From positions 13,908,453 to 13,972,452 of the forward strand of contig NC_086362.1 in assembly GCF_036324505.1 (NCBI RefSeq): DNA of 64,000 nucleotides, given 5' to 3'. Below, piece by piece: positions 28,113 through 44,630 of the stretch. The DNA comes from Eleginops maclovinus. Taxonomy: Eukaryota > Chordata > Actinopteri > Perciformes > Eleginopidae. The notes below the pieces were generated by a model, which was given only the letters and a program-made list of their open reading frames with translations, did no database searches and was not told the DNA's origin. Both the position numbers and the translations under genes were made by a program. The first letter of the stretch is position 1, and each line of letters starts with the position of its first letter.

Positions 28113-28554
28113 CAGAGCGGGGGGTGGGGGTTGCATTAACAACACTTTTGGGTATTTCCCAGTGTGTTTCTGTGATTAAAATACATGTGTTTGCTCTATT
28201 TTGAGCTCCTATTTGTAGTTGGTGTTTGTTTATCTGCAGCCTGCTTCTTTATTTGTTTGTCTGTTTTTTCTAGTGTTTTTCTGAAAGCAACACATGTTTG
28301 AGCTGTCTGGGCTATCAGAATTAAATGAAACAAATATACATGATGTCTGAATAAAGAACAGTGTAGCGCCGCACACACTGAGTGAGTGTGCTCACCAGAT
28401 GTGGAGGGGGGGGGTTTTGATTGGGTAACGGTTGCCAGGAAGAGATGAAAGGGGCCTGTATTTGACCATGAGACAGGCTGACCACAAACACAACACCGGC
28501 CATTGTGTGTGTGGACAGTGAGTCAGGACAGGTGTGGGGGAAGCGTGTGTGTGA

Positions 28555-28644
<90 letters not shown>

Positions 28645-29460
28645 TGTGTGTGTGTGTGTGTGTCTGTGTGTGTGCAATGATTAATGCAAGAGGTAAGAGC
28701 CCTCTGGACTCTGTGATACACAAACTACATATACAGCACAGGCAGCACAGGATCGGGGGGGGGGGTTTCTCTTCTGTTGCTCTGTTGATCTCTTTATTGA
28801 TCACAAATATTACAACTCTCTAATTTATGGAACAATAACATAACGTTACGTTTCATTTAGCTGATCCTTTTATCCACAGCGACTTACTATAAGTGCAAAA
28901 CCAGAGAGAATCAAACTCTGAACGAGAAGCAAAGTGCAGATATATTCACTTCAAGCAAGGAACCATAGTTAGTGCTGGATAATTAGTTACACAGCATAAA
29001 TTAACTTTATTAAAGTGTTTTTTTATTAAAAGCGAGACAATAATGAGACATGACGTGCTATATCACAGATAATCATGAACATTCAGAACAAAACTGTACA
29101 TAACATTCCTGTGACACTCATAGCCACTTCTCACACATGTAAGATCCTCCTCGTTAGGTTTCTGTCTCAAAGACTGTCTCATGCCATGGTGGGTTTTTTT
29201 GTGCAATTATTGAAATGTCAAGCACCTGCTGAATGAGGCTTCCAGATTTAACACTCCAACAGTTGACGGGGCCCTATTCTGCTCCTTTTCAGGCTCATAC
29301 TTATATTTAATGTTTCTCCTGTGACATGTCTCAATGCTCTACTGTTCAAAAAGCTCTTTATCTTTCTCATCCTGCCTGTGCTGCAGCACCTCTTTTCACC
29401 CTCTGTCTGAAACCAGAGCCCAGAGTATAATAAGGCCCTTAAATAAGAACAAAGTCTTAC
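28113..29460. other. Intron 8, 5' part
   Basis: This holds a (TG)n array (28558-28675), a fish repeat motif 'catttagctgatccttttatccacagcgactta' at about 28853-28890, and a piece of the 'tctgaaaccagagcccag' repeat near 29400-29425. No coding sequence was seen. Confidence 0.5.
28558..28675. repeat. (TG)n microsatellite with two TC interruptions
   Basis: About 59 units, with tgtc interruptions near 28643 and 28663. Confidence 0.97.
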
Positions 29461-29544
29461 CGCAGGCCCACATGTCCACTGGCTTGCCGTACGGATCTTT
29501 CCTCAGCACCTCTGGAGACAGGTAGCCTGGTGTACCAGCAAACC
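29461..29544 (-). CDS. camk2d: camk2d exon 8 (activation segment, APE-equivalent SPE)
   Basis: This 84-nt exon follows GTTACAG and ends TGCG|GTAAGA. It encodes [20 protein letters not shown] then [19 protein letters not shown] is the P+1 loop with the SPE motif that anchors the activation segment. CaMKII needs no activation-loop phosphorylation, in line with the absence of a phospho-acceptor at the usual site. Borders and phase (1-1) match the family. Confidence 0.96.
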
Positions 29545-31133
<1,589 letters not shown>

Positions 31134-32425
31134 TCACACAAGACGTATCATTGTATAACAGACTAAACATGACTGCTTTAAAGTACTGAAGCACATTTAC
31201 TCAAGTATTGCACTTCAGTAGGGTTTAGGTGTAGTTTTACTTTTCTTTTCTTCATATTTAGTGCTACTTCATACTTCTACTCCTTCTACACTTCAATTTG
31301 TAGGTAAATATTGTACTTTGGTATTACAGGCTTCTAAGCAACAGGGAGGGTATCTAGAGAAACAGCGTTAATAAGGGAAGCCACACAGTGAGGTCTACTT
31401 TCCGCCACACAGTGAGGTCTACTTTCTGTAGAGGCCGGCTGTACAGAGGTCCATTGGTCTACGGGGGACGGTCCGTCAGAGCAGCTCTGCACACGGCTCA
31501 GATGTAATTGGGCAGAAGTGAGTCAGGGGGGTACGGCTGACCCCAGCACGGATGGATATCATTCAACAAGACACTGGCGGCTGCAGTCCAGTTGGGCGTG
31601 TGAGCCCTGCTGGTGGAGCCGGAGCGGGGCAGGGAGGCGGACAGTGACTCATGCCAGACCCCAGCAGCTCCAGCAGAGGGCTGGAGAGGAGGAATAATGT
31701 GTTCTGTGACATTTAAAGCGTGTTCTCTGATGAAGCCAAGCGGTTTGAAAGGATTCAGAGTGACTGAGCTGTAAGGGGAAGAAAACAGGCTGCTGCTGTT
31801 ATTGTGGAACCATTCACCAGTTATATTAAAAACAGTGGTCGACTCGGCTCCACTGAGGGGACCCTCCCTTATTTCATTATACTACTGTTTCACTCTCACA
31901 AACTGTACAACTTACACTGTGACATGGGGAAACAGCTTCAGTTTACTTTTTAGTAAAGCAATGTGTTGTTGAGTTCAGGACGGCTGAACTTTTGTCAACT
32001 AAAGTATCAAAGGGCTCCTCAAAAAAAAGGTAAGAAGTTGTTGATGTCATACGAACTAGAGAGTAGATAAATAATGTCACCGGAGGTAAAATCCATCAGT
32101 AAATGATTGTCCTCCAAACAGGTGAGGTTGACAAGACTTTCACTTCTTCTTGTTCTAAGATCTGAACTTTGAAATAAAAGAACTAAATAAATCATCTTTT
32201 TGTTACACAAGTGATTAGGCTATTTAGAGGAGTTTCCACCGCCCCCTGCCATTCAGACACATTACACAGTGCCATAATCATAAATAAAAGCAGCAAATCA
32301 ATAAAGAAAGCAGCTGGATTTGCCACTTAGTGTTTAGTTTCATTGATATGCCACTTTTTATCTTTCTTTGTATTACTTTAATTGTTTTATTTATCGAATT
32401 ATGTCTATCAATTTCCACAGCTGTG

Positions 32426-32559
<134 letters not shown>

Positions 32560-35195
32560 GCATAAAAAGATAGACATAACAAAGTGGTAAAAAGAAGTGC
32601 ATTATAAAAACACTGTAAAAGTGATTTAATATGCCACTTCTTTTTATCTTTCTTTGTTATTACTTTTATTTATCTGTTGGGAAGGCAAATGTGTGTGTCT
32701 AAGTGTGTATGTAAGCTTTGTGAGCGTGTGTGGAGTGATTGTTTCCCATTAAACACTCGCCATTAGCAAATACAGCATTCATTTGAATGTTTAGGCATCT
32801 TAAAGCTCTTGTTTAAGACATTTAAAATACTGAAATCTGAATATCTAATCTGAAGATCTCCCCTTACCTAAATAGTGCTTTTGTTGCCTAAACCTTAACA
32901 CAGATGGGAAAGTCCCAAACCTTTTAGCTAGTGAACGGTTATCTATGAGCTATTCAGAAAGTATGATATGATGTGATTCCTCAGCTGTGACATCACTAAC
33001 TCTCCCTCTGAATCGTCCTCTTTGTTTGTTAATGACCAAATCATCCTGGATTAATATTCCTGTCCCTACATATTTCACACTCGATCTGAATCAGAAAGGC
33101 CCAGAATGAATGATTGCGTACACCACTCTATATTCACAGCCTAAACAGACTTTGTAAAACGGTTTGACATTTTAATTCCAGAAGGCATGACATATGGCAA
33201 TCAAAATCATAAAATCAATTGAATTAATTGTCAAAGCTCAGAGTGCTGGAGCAGTTAGGAGAGCATATGTGAATGCTGCATGGTGCTTTCAGGTGAAGGG
33301 AAGGAAGAAGGCATAATAGGAAAAGGAAAGAGGGAGGATTCTGGTTAAACATGATGCTGTCATTGCCAATGATCCGCACCATATGTTACCCAAGACCAAC
33401 CCTCCTTTGAATCAGCAGGTCACACTTCCAGAGCTGGAAACACAAAAACGTGCTGAGTAAAGAAGTCAGACAGCGTTTCAACAACTCCTCAGGTTAGACA
33501 GACTTACACAGACCAAATATCAGTGTTTAAATTATCTGTTGGCTTGTTTACAATTATCATGTTGACTCGGTTTAGATAGACCTGGTGGGTTTTGTTGTAG
33601 CCATGTCTTTGTGTTTCCAGATCTCAGAAATAGTGATGTGAAGTTAACGGGGTTTAGAAAGTTACTCACCAACCCGAATGTAATACACCTGTGCTGCAAA
33701 TGTCCTTTACGGTATCAGGACTGTTTTTTATTAGCTGCTTCAAGATAATAACTCGTTATTAAATCATATGAGGGAGGCCCAGCTGGCTTTCATACTGGAT
33801 TTGTCAATGCGTTGTTTTCTTATAAATCACCAAACCTGTTAACATTACGTTCCCTTTACCTAATGACCCCACTCCCAAACCCAGTCCAACTAACATAAAG
33901 TTGGATATATATTACTCGGAAAGCATTTCACTAATGCGATGTTCGGGGTGTGGGCCAGATCCCCTACAAGCCCCGTTACTGAGTCTTTTTAGTACTTCAC
34001 TTTGGGAAAACACACTCACACACGTGCATGCCCAAGTTTCTGCATGTATGATCACTATAGGGTTCAGATCAGTTTGATGTTTTATATAATGTACAACCTT
34101 TCTATACCCAGCAAACCAAGTAAGCCCATCAGCTTTTGTCATGTTTTTCCATTTATTTATTCAGGTTCTCCCAAAGGATAGACTTCTCAGCGTCTTCATC
34201 GATCATACATTGCATGAATTCCTTTTTCAGTACAATGTGAACAAAAAAACATTCCTATCAAAAGGAGTCACTCCACCACGCGTCGCCTTACAGAGAAAGA
34301 TTTCAGATTGATATTGACAGTACACTACTTGGCCTTTCTTCTATAGGGATGGTTCAGAAACCTAATAGAAGCCGCGAGACGGGACATCGACAATCAGAAA
34401 TGGACAGACATATTTTCTGTGTTGATTTGTTGCTGCATTTTCTGTTGAAGAGGATTCACTGTGCTGGCAGTCCTCCCAGGAGCAGTCGAAGTAAGAAATG
34501 ATCTGAGCGTGGAAGTGAGCGGCGACCTCAGACAGTTACACCATGTGAACTAACATGATGGGAAATATGCCAAGAGCCCAGTGAAAGTAGTTTGTCATGC
34601 TAGTTTGATGTGCTAAGCAGAATGCTGAACAGAGGACTGACTGGATCACCAGGAGTCTGAAAGATAGACAGTGGAACGTGGTTGCAACATAAAGGCTGAG
34701 ATCTGTGTCAAGACAGCAGTGTTATCTGGAAAGGACAGAGCTGGATATCCTGACCTCAGCTTTGGTGTGAAAAAAATGAGAGGGGAAATAGCACAGAGGG
34801 AGGTTATGAATATACGGAGAAGAAACAGGACCAAGCATTGTTCCTCTCGTGTTAACACAGAATCAGGTTCTGGTAAAAGGGGCCTTTTTTTCGTTCTAGG
34901 TGTTGGGGCGAATGCTAAACTCCCTGTGTCTCTCTCTCAATCTTTTTGATGCTGGGTTCAAACTGGTTTGGATTTTACACCAAACAGGTTCTGGCGCTGC
35001 TTTATGTTTCTGTGAGCCTAGGACAATAAAGTTGAAATGTATTACATTTCACCTCTCACTGAACTTTCAGCAGGTGAGTTGCATTGTGGGTAATGTAGGA
35101 GTCGGGAAAAACAAGGCCTCAAAAAGCCACGTCTGCTCCACAAAAAGTCATGTCACCGGCTGACAGCATGCAATTAATACATGCGTCTTGGCTAT

Positions 35196-35199
<4 letters not shown>

Positions 35200-35279
<80 letters not shown>
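35200..35279. repeat. (GT)n followed by (GA)n microsatellite
   Basis: About 34 GT units run into about 6 GA units. Confidence 0.97.
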
Positions 35280-36846
35280 TTGTACTTTCCAAAATAACTA
35301 TCCTGAGTAATTAAACCCCTTGAATACGTGCACAATGTGGCCAGCGGTGCTGTGGAGCCATGCTCTGCAGCTTGCTTATTTGTTTTGCTTCTATTTGTTT
35401 GTCTTTGTGTTTCTGCAGTGAGCCGTGGCAGCTGCCTGGCAACAGCCAATCAGAGTGCAGTCAGCGAATGCAAAACCTGAGGATACTATTGCCGCTTCCA
35501 AACCTGCCCTCAGATACACCTGCTTCATTTGATTAGCAAATCAGAGCTTTGGGAGAAAACTAGAGGAGGAAACCCAGCCGGAGAAAAGGGACCACTGTGG
35601 ATAAAATGTCAGTCATCATCCAAAGATGAGACATTTAACCTCAATTAAATACATCCAATAGTCAACTTCAGTGAGCGACCATGACCCTATATGATCTATA
35701 CTCTCAGCTGTTTGAAAAGACAGTGGTTCAGTACATCTTAATTTTACTACAGTTTTAATTGACTAGAAAGCAGAGATACATGATTTTCTAAAAAGGGAAT
35801 CATTTGTATTTTTTAAAAGATAACCTTTCTGTCCTCAAAATGACTTGATAAAACCTAGAACTCCCTCAATATGAATAAATGAATGCAAATATTAAAAGAT
35901 AGTAATTTCCGAGTGGCATCACACCTTAAACACGACGTAAATTAGAAAAATATCTTGCAAATCAGTTAAAAATCAAACATCCCAGCCTCCGGGTCATGAG
36001 AGCTCCACTAGGAACTCCACACTGCCCTTAAACACATGTCTGTAACACATGTCTGTAACACATGTCTGTAACATCAGACAGGTGTTGCAGTGTTCCATCT
36101 AACATGACCAACATCAATCCTCTTTTTCTTAGCCATAATTACGGATCTGCATGAAAGAGCTCTCCCTGCTCGGTCAGCATCACAAACAGAAGCTGAGAAG
36201 AGGTGATTGTTCTCCATGTTGTTATAACATGGTACACAATTAGCAGCCTTTATTCAACCTGTGTGACAGGAAATAACTAGACATATTATGGGATGCCACT
36301 CCGCATGTAACATGAGAACAGCTGGCCCTGACAGATTCTGCTTAACTTTGCATTGGTTAAGACAAACCTGAGTAAATAAGGAACATCTGAACCAAATTCT
36401 TCATACAATCCCATCATCAACAGTCAGTTTTCCTGAAATATTCTCACAATAACATGACAGATTATTAAACTAATTTACAGTGCTGTGAAAACAAATTTCC
36501 CCCTGGAAACAATACGTCTAATCTAAAATCAATCTGTTATTGCCAGAAATAACCTTTGGAAGATTGACTATAATTATCCTATTTAAATCCATTTTGGGGC
36601 ATTTTTTTAATGAACATCAAAGCATTTTCTGCCATATTTTATACATAATTCTTGCATTACTAATCATTATAATTAGGATTACTGTGTCATTCTAACTAAA
36701 TCTAAATATAACTTTTACTTGAAATCATTCTAAAGAACAGAGTGTTATTCTGCTCTGCTGCTTATAGCTGAAGGGCGCCTGGAGGACTGCAGTCTGATTT
36801 TCAGGCCTTTCACGTCCTGCAGTCTGCAGCGTGAGAGTTGATATTA

Positions 36847-38113
<1,267 letters not shown>

Positions 38114-38186
38114 CTTAAGGTCCCTGTGCACTATGCCATTTGTGTGGCAGTGATTTACACTTTCTAGAATCTGCTGTATGCAGTGA
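38114..38186 (-). CDS. camk2d: camk2d exon 6a (alphaE and HRD catalytic loop, delta-type version)
   Basis: This 73-nt exon has a CTCCACAG acceptor and an AAG|GTTAGT donor. It encodes (S)HCIQQIL followed by [17 protein letters not shown]. The HRD aspartate, residue 136 in delta numbering, is the catalytic base. The [16 protein letters not shown] wording is that of the mammalian delta kinase. A second intact version with the same length and phase lies 1,038 bp further along the transcript (37003-37075). The two differ at 21 of 73 bases and 5 of 24 residues. Splicing both, or neither, would shift the frame. Confidence 0.96.
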
Positions 38187-39826
38187 CTGTGGAGGAGAGA
38201 GAGACCAGGCCAGAAGCAAAAAGGAGAGGAAGAGGGAGAACAGGAAAATGTCAGGAAACAAAGGAACAGGCTGACAGAACAATCCAAACACACACAATAA
38301 CAACAACTGATTGACAAAGGAAACACTTTAAAGGAATAGTTCAACATTATAACATTTTTGCTTTCTTTTCAAAAGTTAGATGACATTCCAGAACCTCCAG
38401 AGTCAAACATTCTGCTAATTCAGAAGAAACGTTCCGACAATAACAGAAATGTAAAAATGACTGGTTAACGAGAGTTTCAGGTGTTGGTTTCTGAATGTTT
38501 AAACTCTATAATAAGCCAGCTCGCTGTTTCCCCGACGTCTTTCCAGTCTTGATGCTGAGCTAGGCTAACCACATCACTATGTAGCCTACATAAAATGATT
38601 CAGAACTTCACATGTCACTCTTTAAAAGAAAGCACATTGTTGAACTGTTTCTTTAAGCAATTTAAGTAGACAAGTAATGGAAATACATAGTATGCATGCA
38701 CATTGTGTTTATCTATTGAGCTACTTCAGATGTCATCTTTAACTTAATATTTTACTAAGCAATAAAATCCACAACAAAACAGAATCCAGATGCTCTCATT
38801 TGAAGCTTTCTTTGTTTTGTGTCCAACAAAGCTGACAGAATCTATCGGGCTATCTCAGGGTCTTATTCACATGTAAAGCCGCTAACATGATCCGACGGCT
38901 ATCAAGCTAGCAGCCTGTGGAAGACTGGCCGCGCGCAGCGAGAGCGCTCAAGAACACAGGCAGCTCGGTATCCACTCATTTCATGCGGGTCCAATTAAAG
39001 ACTGAGCTGGGTTCCTACAGGCCTGCGACAGCCCCCCCATACTCATTTATTTTGTCGGAGTACGAGAGTTACTGCTGGCAGTTAGATGTTTATGCTCTTG
39101 TGCAATATCTACACTTTCTGGCCAAATCTACGGGGCTACCTGTGCGATTATTATAATATCTCAAAACCTCAGCCTTTTAAATGCTGCAACTCATTTATAG
39201 CCATGTATGAGATTTGTCTTATTTTATTTTATTACCAATGTGTGTGTTCTTCTCTATATTGAACCTGTTAGCTGCTCTTTATTATGGTCTGCCTTTTTTA
39301 CCTGCTTGTCACTGCTGTGATGCTTTACATTTCCCCATTGTGCCATGTGTTGCCAAAGCAGAATTCTGATTATAAAAGAGGTTGAAATTAATCATTTTAT
39401 TTCTACAAAAACTGCTTCTATTCCAACAGCCTGCTGCCCTAAAGGAAACGCTGCGGAGCTGCTTTACTGAAGAGAGACAGACAGACAGACAGTGTTCTTT
39501 TTTGAGAGGATTTGTCATAGGAGGAGAACTTAGGAAGAATAGATCCATAATCAAAAGACAAAAGGTAAGACTTGAAATGTATAAAGACAGTTTTTGGCTC
39601 TCAAAGGCATATCGAAGGCCAAAAATATTTGTATCCTGCATAAAGAGCAAGTTTAAAATCCAATGGGTATGTCATATGCTATTTGAATATTTGCATGGAT
39701 ATCCTTTTATTAATGGCTATATAGAGCATATCTCCTTGAATATGCCTTTGGTGCCAAAACAGACTAAATGGGTTTCCCACCACATTTCTAAAATTCATTC
39801 AGAAATATCAAAAGACAGACTCAGAC
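38187..39826. other. Intron 5: no gene seen
   Basis: A stretch at 38880-39160 ('gatccgacggctatcaagc...') is more GC-rich and holds a 79-codon ORF; it may be a transposon piece but is not recognised. A short (GACA)n lies at about 39475-39491. Confidence 0.45.
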
Positions 39827-39892
39827 CTGGCGTCGGCTTCGCTGTAGTACTCCCTGGCAACTATGTCCTCAAACAACTCTCCGCCGGTCACC
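39827..39892 (-). CDS. camk2d: camk2d exon 5 (hinge to alphaD, VTGGELFEDI)
   Basis: This 66-nt exon follows CCTTCAG and encodes VTGGELFEDIVAREYYSEADA plus two bases of the Ser codon completed by exon 6. GGELFEDIV holds the acidic residue that contacts the substrate's P-3 arginine region in CaMKII. The donor reads CAG|GTCTGA, a weak match at positions +3 to +5 compared with most donors of this gene. It precedes the duplicated exon 6 and can join either copy in frame: AG + T gives Ser in both cases. Confidence 0.95.
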
Positions 39893-40261
39893 CTGAAGGG
39901 GAACAAAGTGACAGACCAAACACAGAGTGAGACGGCAGGAAAGAGAGAACATTGTCTGGAAATGATGATGAACCACAGATGCTCATTTCTGCATCTGGAG
40001 TGGGGGCTTGATGTTGTTGCTGGGTGATAAATCTCTCCAGAATCAATTAATTTTCATACCAACTGAACATAAAGAAGTTGTGCTCTCCGTGCCCTCATGT
40101 TGAAATCATGGTGGTACGGTATGTGGACATTGTGGATGCAGCTGGAAGAAGCTTCAGTGTGTTTCCATGAGGCCATGGACAAGAGCCAGAGAGATGCTCT
40201 GTGCAACGCCAAATCAAGTTGAGGTGCAGCAGCAAATGTGTATCTACAGTATATACATGTA

Positions 40262-40400
40262 TGTATGCCTATGGGAGCAATTTTATGGCTAAGAATCTTA
40301 TCTCCCCAAGGACACTTGGACACGCAGACTGCAGAAACTGAGGATCGAACCACTGACATCCTGATGGGTAGATTCCCCCTTCGCCTCTTCTGTCCTCTCA
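40262..40400 (-). mobile_element. tRNA-derived SINE fragment
   Basis: On the minus strand GGTTCGATCC is a perfect box B, followed by the body '...cgtgtccaagtgtccttggggagataag'. It is related to the SINE at 1448-1615. Confidence 0.65.
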
Positions 40401-40409
40401 TCTCTTTTG

Positions 40410-40511
40410 TTTATTAATTCTACCCATATTACACTGTTATTATACCCATATTACACATGGACACAGCCCGTAAATCACTGCATCCCCCAGAATACAGAAA
40501 CCATTTAAGGG
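40410..40511. mobile_element. Partial copy of the TTAA-type MITE of 10093
   Basis: Read in reverse, 'cccttaaatggtttctgtattctgggggatgcagtgatttacggg' parallels 10093-10135, followed by 'taatatgggta' units. Only one end (ccatttaaggg before TTTAA) is present. Confidence 0.6.
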
Positions 40512-41239
40512 TTTAATCCAGAATATCTCTAAATATTTATATTTGATTTTTGGGTGTATATGTCAATGTGAATTTATTTGCCAATAATTTTTCGTACCAG
40601 CTAATATTCTGAATCTTTAAAGTAACTAGTAACTAATTTTGTTAAATAAATGTAGTGGAGTTAAAGTGAAATATTGGCTTCCAAAATGTAGTGGAGAAGA
40701 AAGGCAAAGTAAAATAAAAATACTTAGGTTAAGTACCTGAAAAATCATACTCAATACTTTCCACCACTACATTTCAGTATGAGTAAATGTACTTTAAGGT
40801 GTTATTTACAGCTCCTTGAATATTGGACATGCCATAGTAGGGAAAGCGTGTGTGTAAATGAGTAGTTTAGTATATGAGTGAACAGACGGATCTTTGAATC
40901 TGTTCTCTGAGGTATATCTCCCTGTGTGAGGCGCTGCTCCTGGCTCAGTGTGTATCCTGTATCCGTGTGTCTTTATGGGTTTGTGTGCAACGTGAGAACA
41001 CAGAGAGTGAAGAGAGAGCACACAGCGCTACTGAAACAGATGGAGTAGAGGAGGTGATCAAGCCATATCTGATCTCCCATGAGGCCTCAGTGACAGGAGG
41101 CTGTCAAATCTCCTGCGCAGGAAGTGTGTGTGTGTGTTCTGTTCATGTTTAACTAGTATATCTAGGAGTGATCTTTGGTAACAATTTGACTTCCAAAACC
41201 ATATCGTTGAAGACTGAAAAATAACACCTTGGAATTTAA

Positions 41240-42073
<834 letters not shown>

Positions 42074-42094
42074 TTAAACATATTAGGAACTCAT

Positions 42095-42340
42095 TAACAA
42101 CAGAAGCACCAAAGAAATGTGCGCGCCATCATTTACTCACATCCAATATTGTGTTACCTTCCCTAAACGCAGATTGAACCCACTGAGGCTAACTTGTGCC
42201 ATATATTTTACAGCCATCACACATTGGAATCTGCTTCCAGCGGATCTTCAAACCTGTGCAGATTTCCATACTTTTCCCGTCAAACAAAAAACTGGATATT
42301 GGGCGACAGGTCTTGCCAACATTCATTTGACTGTAATTTG
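42095..42340 (+). mobile_element. LINE ORF2 C-terminal fragment
   Basis: It reads HWNLLPADLQTCADFHTFPV KQKTG.W: the 'W N.LP..L..... F K..L' ending of fish LINE ORF2 proteins. It is a short, isolated and broken piece. Confidence 0.5.
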
Positions 42341-42640
42341 AGATGTTAAATAAGTGTAAAGATTTAGTTATTTATGACAAATGTAATAGTATTTATATAT
42401 TTACATCTATTTTATCTGTTAAATTGTTAGTGTGAGAGGCAATAGGAACTGTTTTAATGTTTGGTACTGTATGTGTTCCTGCCCAGGGACTGCAGGATGG
42501 AAGTGAGCTTTTAGCTTTAATCTGTCATGTTCCAGTTCTGAAATGTTATGTATTTGTATACATACATATATATAATTATTTAAAAAAGGTGTTTAAAATG
42601 TGCATTAATGTGGTGTGAAAATAAAAAAACCCTGCACTTA

Positions 42641-42739
<99 letters not shown>

Positions 42740-42849
42740 TCAGAGTCACTCAGTCCTCTCTCAGCACCACAGGGGGTGAGAGCTTTAGACATCACTGGAG
42801 AGTGTAGCTGTTTCTAGATAAAGTGCTTTCCAGGAAATCACAGAGAATG

Positions 42850-44100
42850 TTCAGAATAAGAATCAGAATACTTTGTTTACACCGTGGTAAATTGGGTTTA
42901 GTTGCTCCATTTAGAAGATAAAACAAAATAAAATAGCAGATATTTATATAAACACAAGTTAAATATCTAAAAAGATCAAATAAATAGAATTACAATATTC
43001 ATATAAAAATGAGTAAATAAAACATGTGCACATTGTACTACAATATATACAACAGTGCATTAGTATTATTTCAAAATCAGTTTTGTAACCAAGTAGGTTT
43101 ACTCATACAAGGAATTTGCTTTGGTATAAATGGTGCACACAGAGAGAAGTATGTGTTCTCTTAACAATATTTACACATGACAAATACTATGTATGGTATT
43201 TCAATTGGAGAGCCGATTTAAAAGAGGTAGTGTGGAGCAGAAATGTGCAACGTGCAGGATTTACACTGCAGTGCAGTAATGCAGAATGTTTGAGGGGGGG
43301 ATAAAGTGTCCTGGGCCTTGTTAGTGGTGGCGAGAGGTCCAGGGTGGGAGGGGTCCACCACAATCTCCCCTGGCCCCCTCAGGTCCTGGAGGCTTGCAAA
43401 CTGAAGCTGCAGCAAAGGACAGAGGAGGGGAGGATGGACTCCCTGATGGAGGAGGGGAGGATGGACTCCCTGATGGAGGAGGGGAGGATGGACTCCATGA
43501 AGGAGAAGTAGAAGTTCACCATCATCGTCTTTCGCAGGTTACATTTCTTCAGCTGCCTCAGGAAGAACGTCTTCTGCTGGGCTTCTTTGGTGAGAGAGCT
43601 GATGTTCTGCTCCCACTTGAGGTCCTGGGGGATGATGGAGCCCAGGAAGTGGAAGGACTCAACAGCAGTGACTGTGGAGTCACACAGAGGGATGGGGGCG
43701 GGTAGGGCTGCATACTTCCTGAAGTCCGCAACCATCTCCACTGTCTTGAGAGTGTTGAGCACCAGGTGGTTGTCCCTGCACCAGGTCACCAGATGGTGCG
43801 TCTCCAACCTGTAGGAAGACTCATCTCCCCCAGAGATGAGTCCGATGAGGGTGGTGTCGTCAGCGAACTTCAGGATTTTGACAGACTGGTGACTGGAGGT
43901 GCAGCTGTTGGTGTACAGGGAGAATATCAGAGGGGAGAAAATGCCGCCTTGAGGGACACCAGTGGTGATGGTCAGGGAGTTAGAGACGCGTTTCCCAAGC
44001 CTTACGTGCTGGAGGGGGTCCGTGATGGTTTTGAGGTGGGACAGGACAAAGCGCTCAAAGGACTTCATTTTTCTTGCGTCATTTTCCATTTAACGCCAGC
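42850..44100 (-). mobile_element. Non-LTR retrotransposon (CR1/L2/Rex group), 3' part with reverse transcriptase
   Basis: On the minus strand (44089-43379) one 236-codon frame encodes the RT palm: TITTGVPQGGIFSPLIFSLY, KILKFADDTTLIG with the catalytic FADD, WCRDNHLVLNTLKTVEMVAD, FLGSIIPQDLKWEQNI and FFLRQLKKCNL. It is 5'-truncated near 44095. A 27-bp unit (RESILPSSI) is repeated three times at about 43424-43500. Downstream to about 42850 is 3' UTR-like AT-rich sequence. Similarity places it with fish CR1/L2/Rex1-like LINEs; the exact clade is not decided. Confidence 0.8.
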
Positions 44101-44630
44101 ACAATGCAGCTTTAGGAGCCATTTTGGAAAACTCAGATACAGCTCATTTGGGCTCTCTGATTTAATAGCACACAATGATTGATTTAGGTTTATGACGCAA
44201 TACATCATCTTCAGACATAATTGGTAATTCAAGAGACTGAACGAGTGAGACTCTACAAATGTGAAGTCTGTGTGCTTCTAGAAATAGCTTATTCAATGTT
44301 CAGTGCTCAAGAAACGTGTGAGAAAACAGCCCATAGTAGGAGAGGGTGGATGAAAGATTTCAAAGTGAGATCCCCCTGTAGATATTCCCTAACGTCTCTG
44401 TTAGTGAGTCTCCTGATTGACATCTGAGATCCATCAGCACCACGATGACCTTGGAATAATGAGGGCTTTCCCTGCTGGATGATGTGTGGAATAGTAATGC
44501 AACACTCTCTGCTCAGTGACTTTGTGAAGAGAGACAGACTGGAGAGACGGGGCTCACAGGTGAGCTATATGAATCATCATCAGGTTTATTCTGGGATCAA
44601 CCAGTATTCACCTTTCAGTGATGGAATGTA

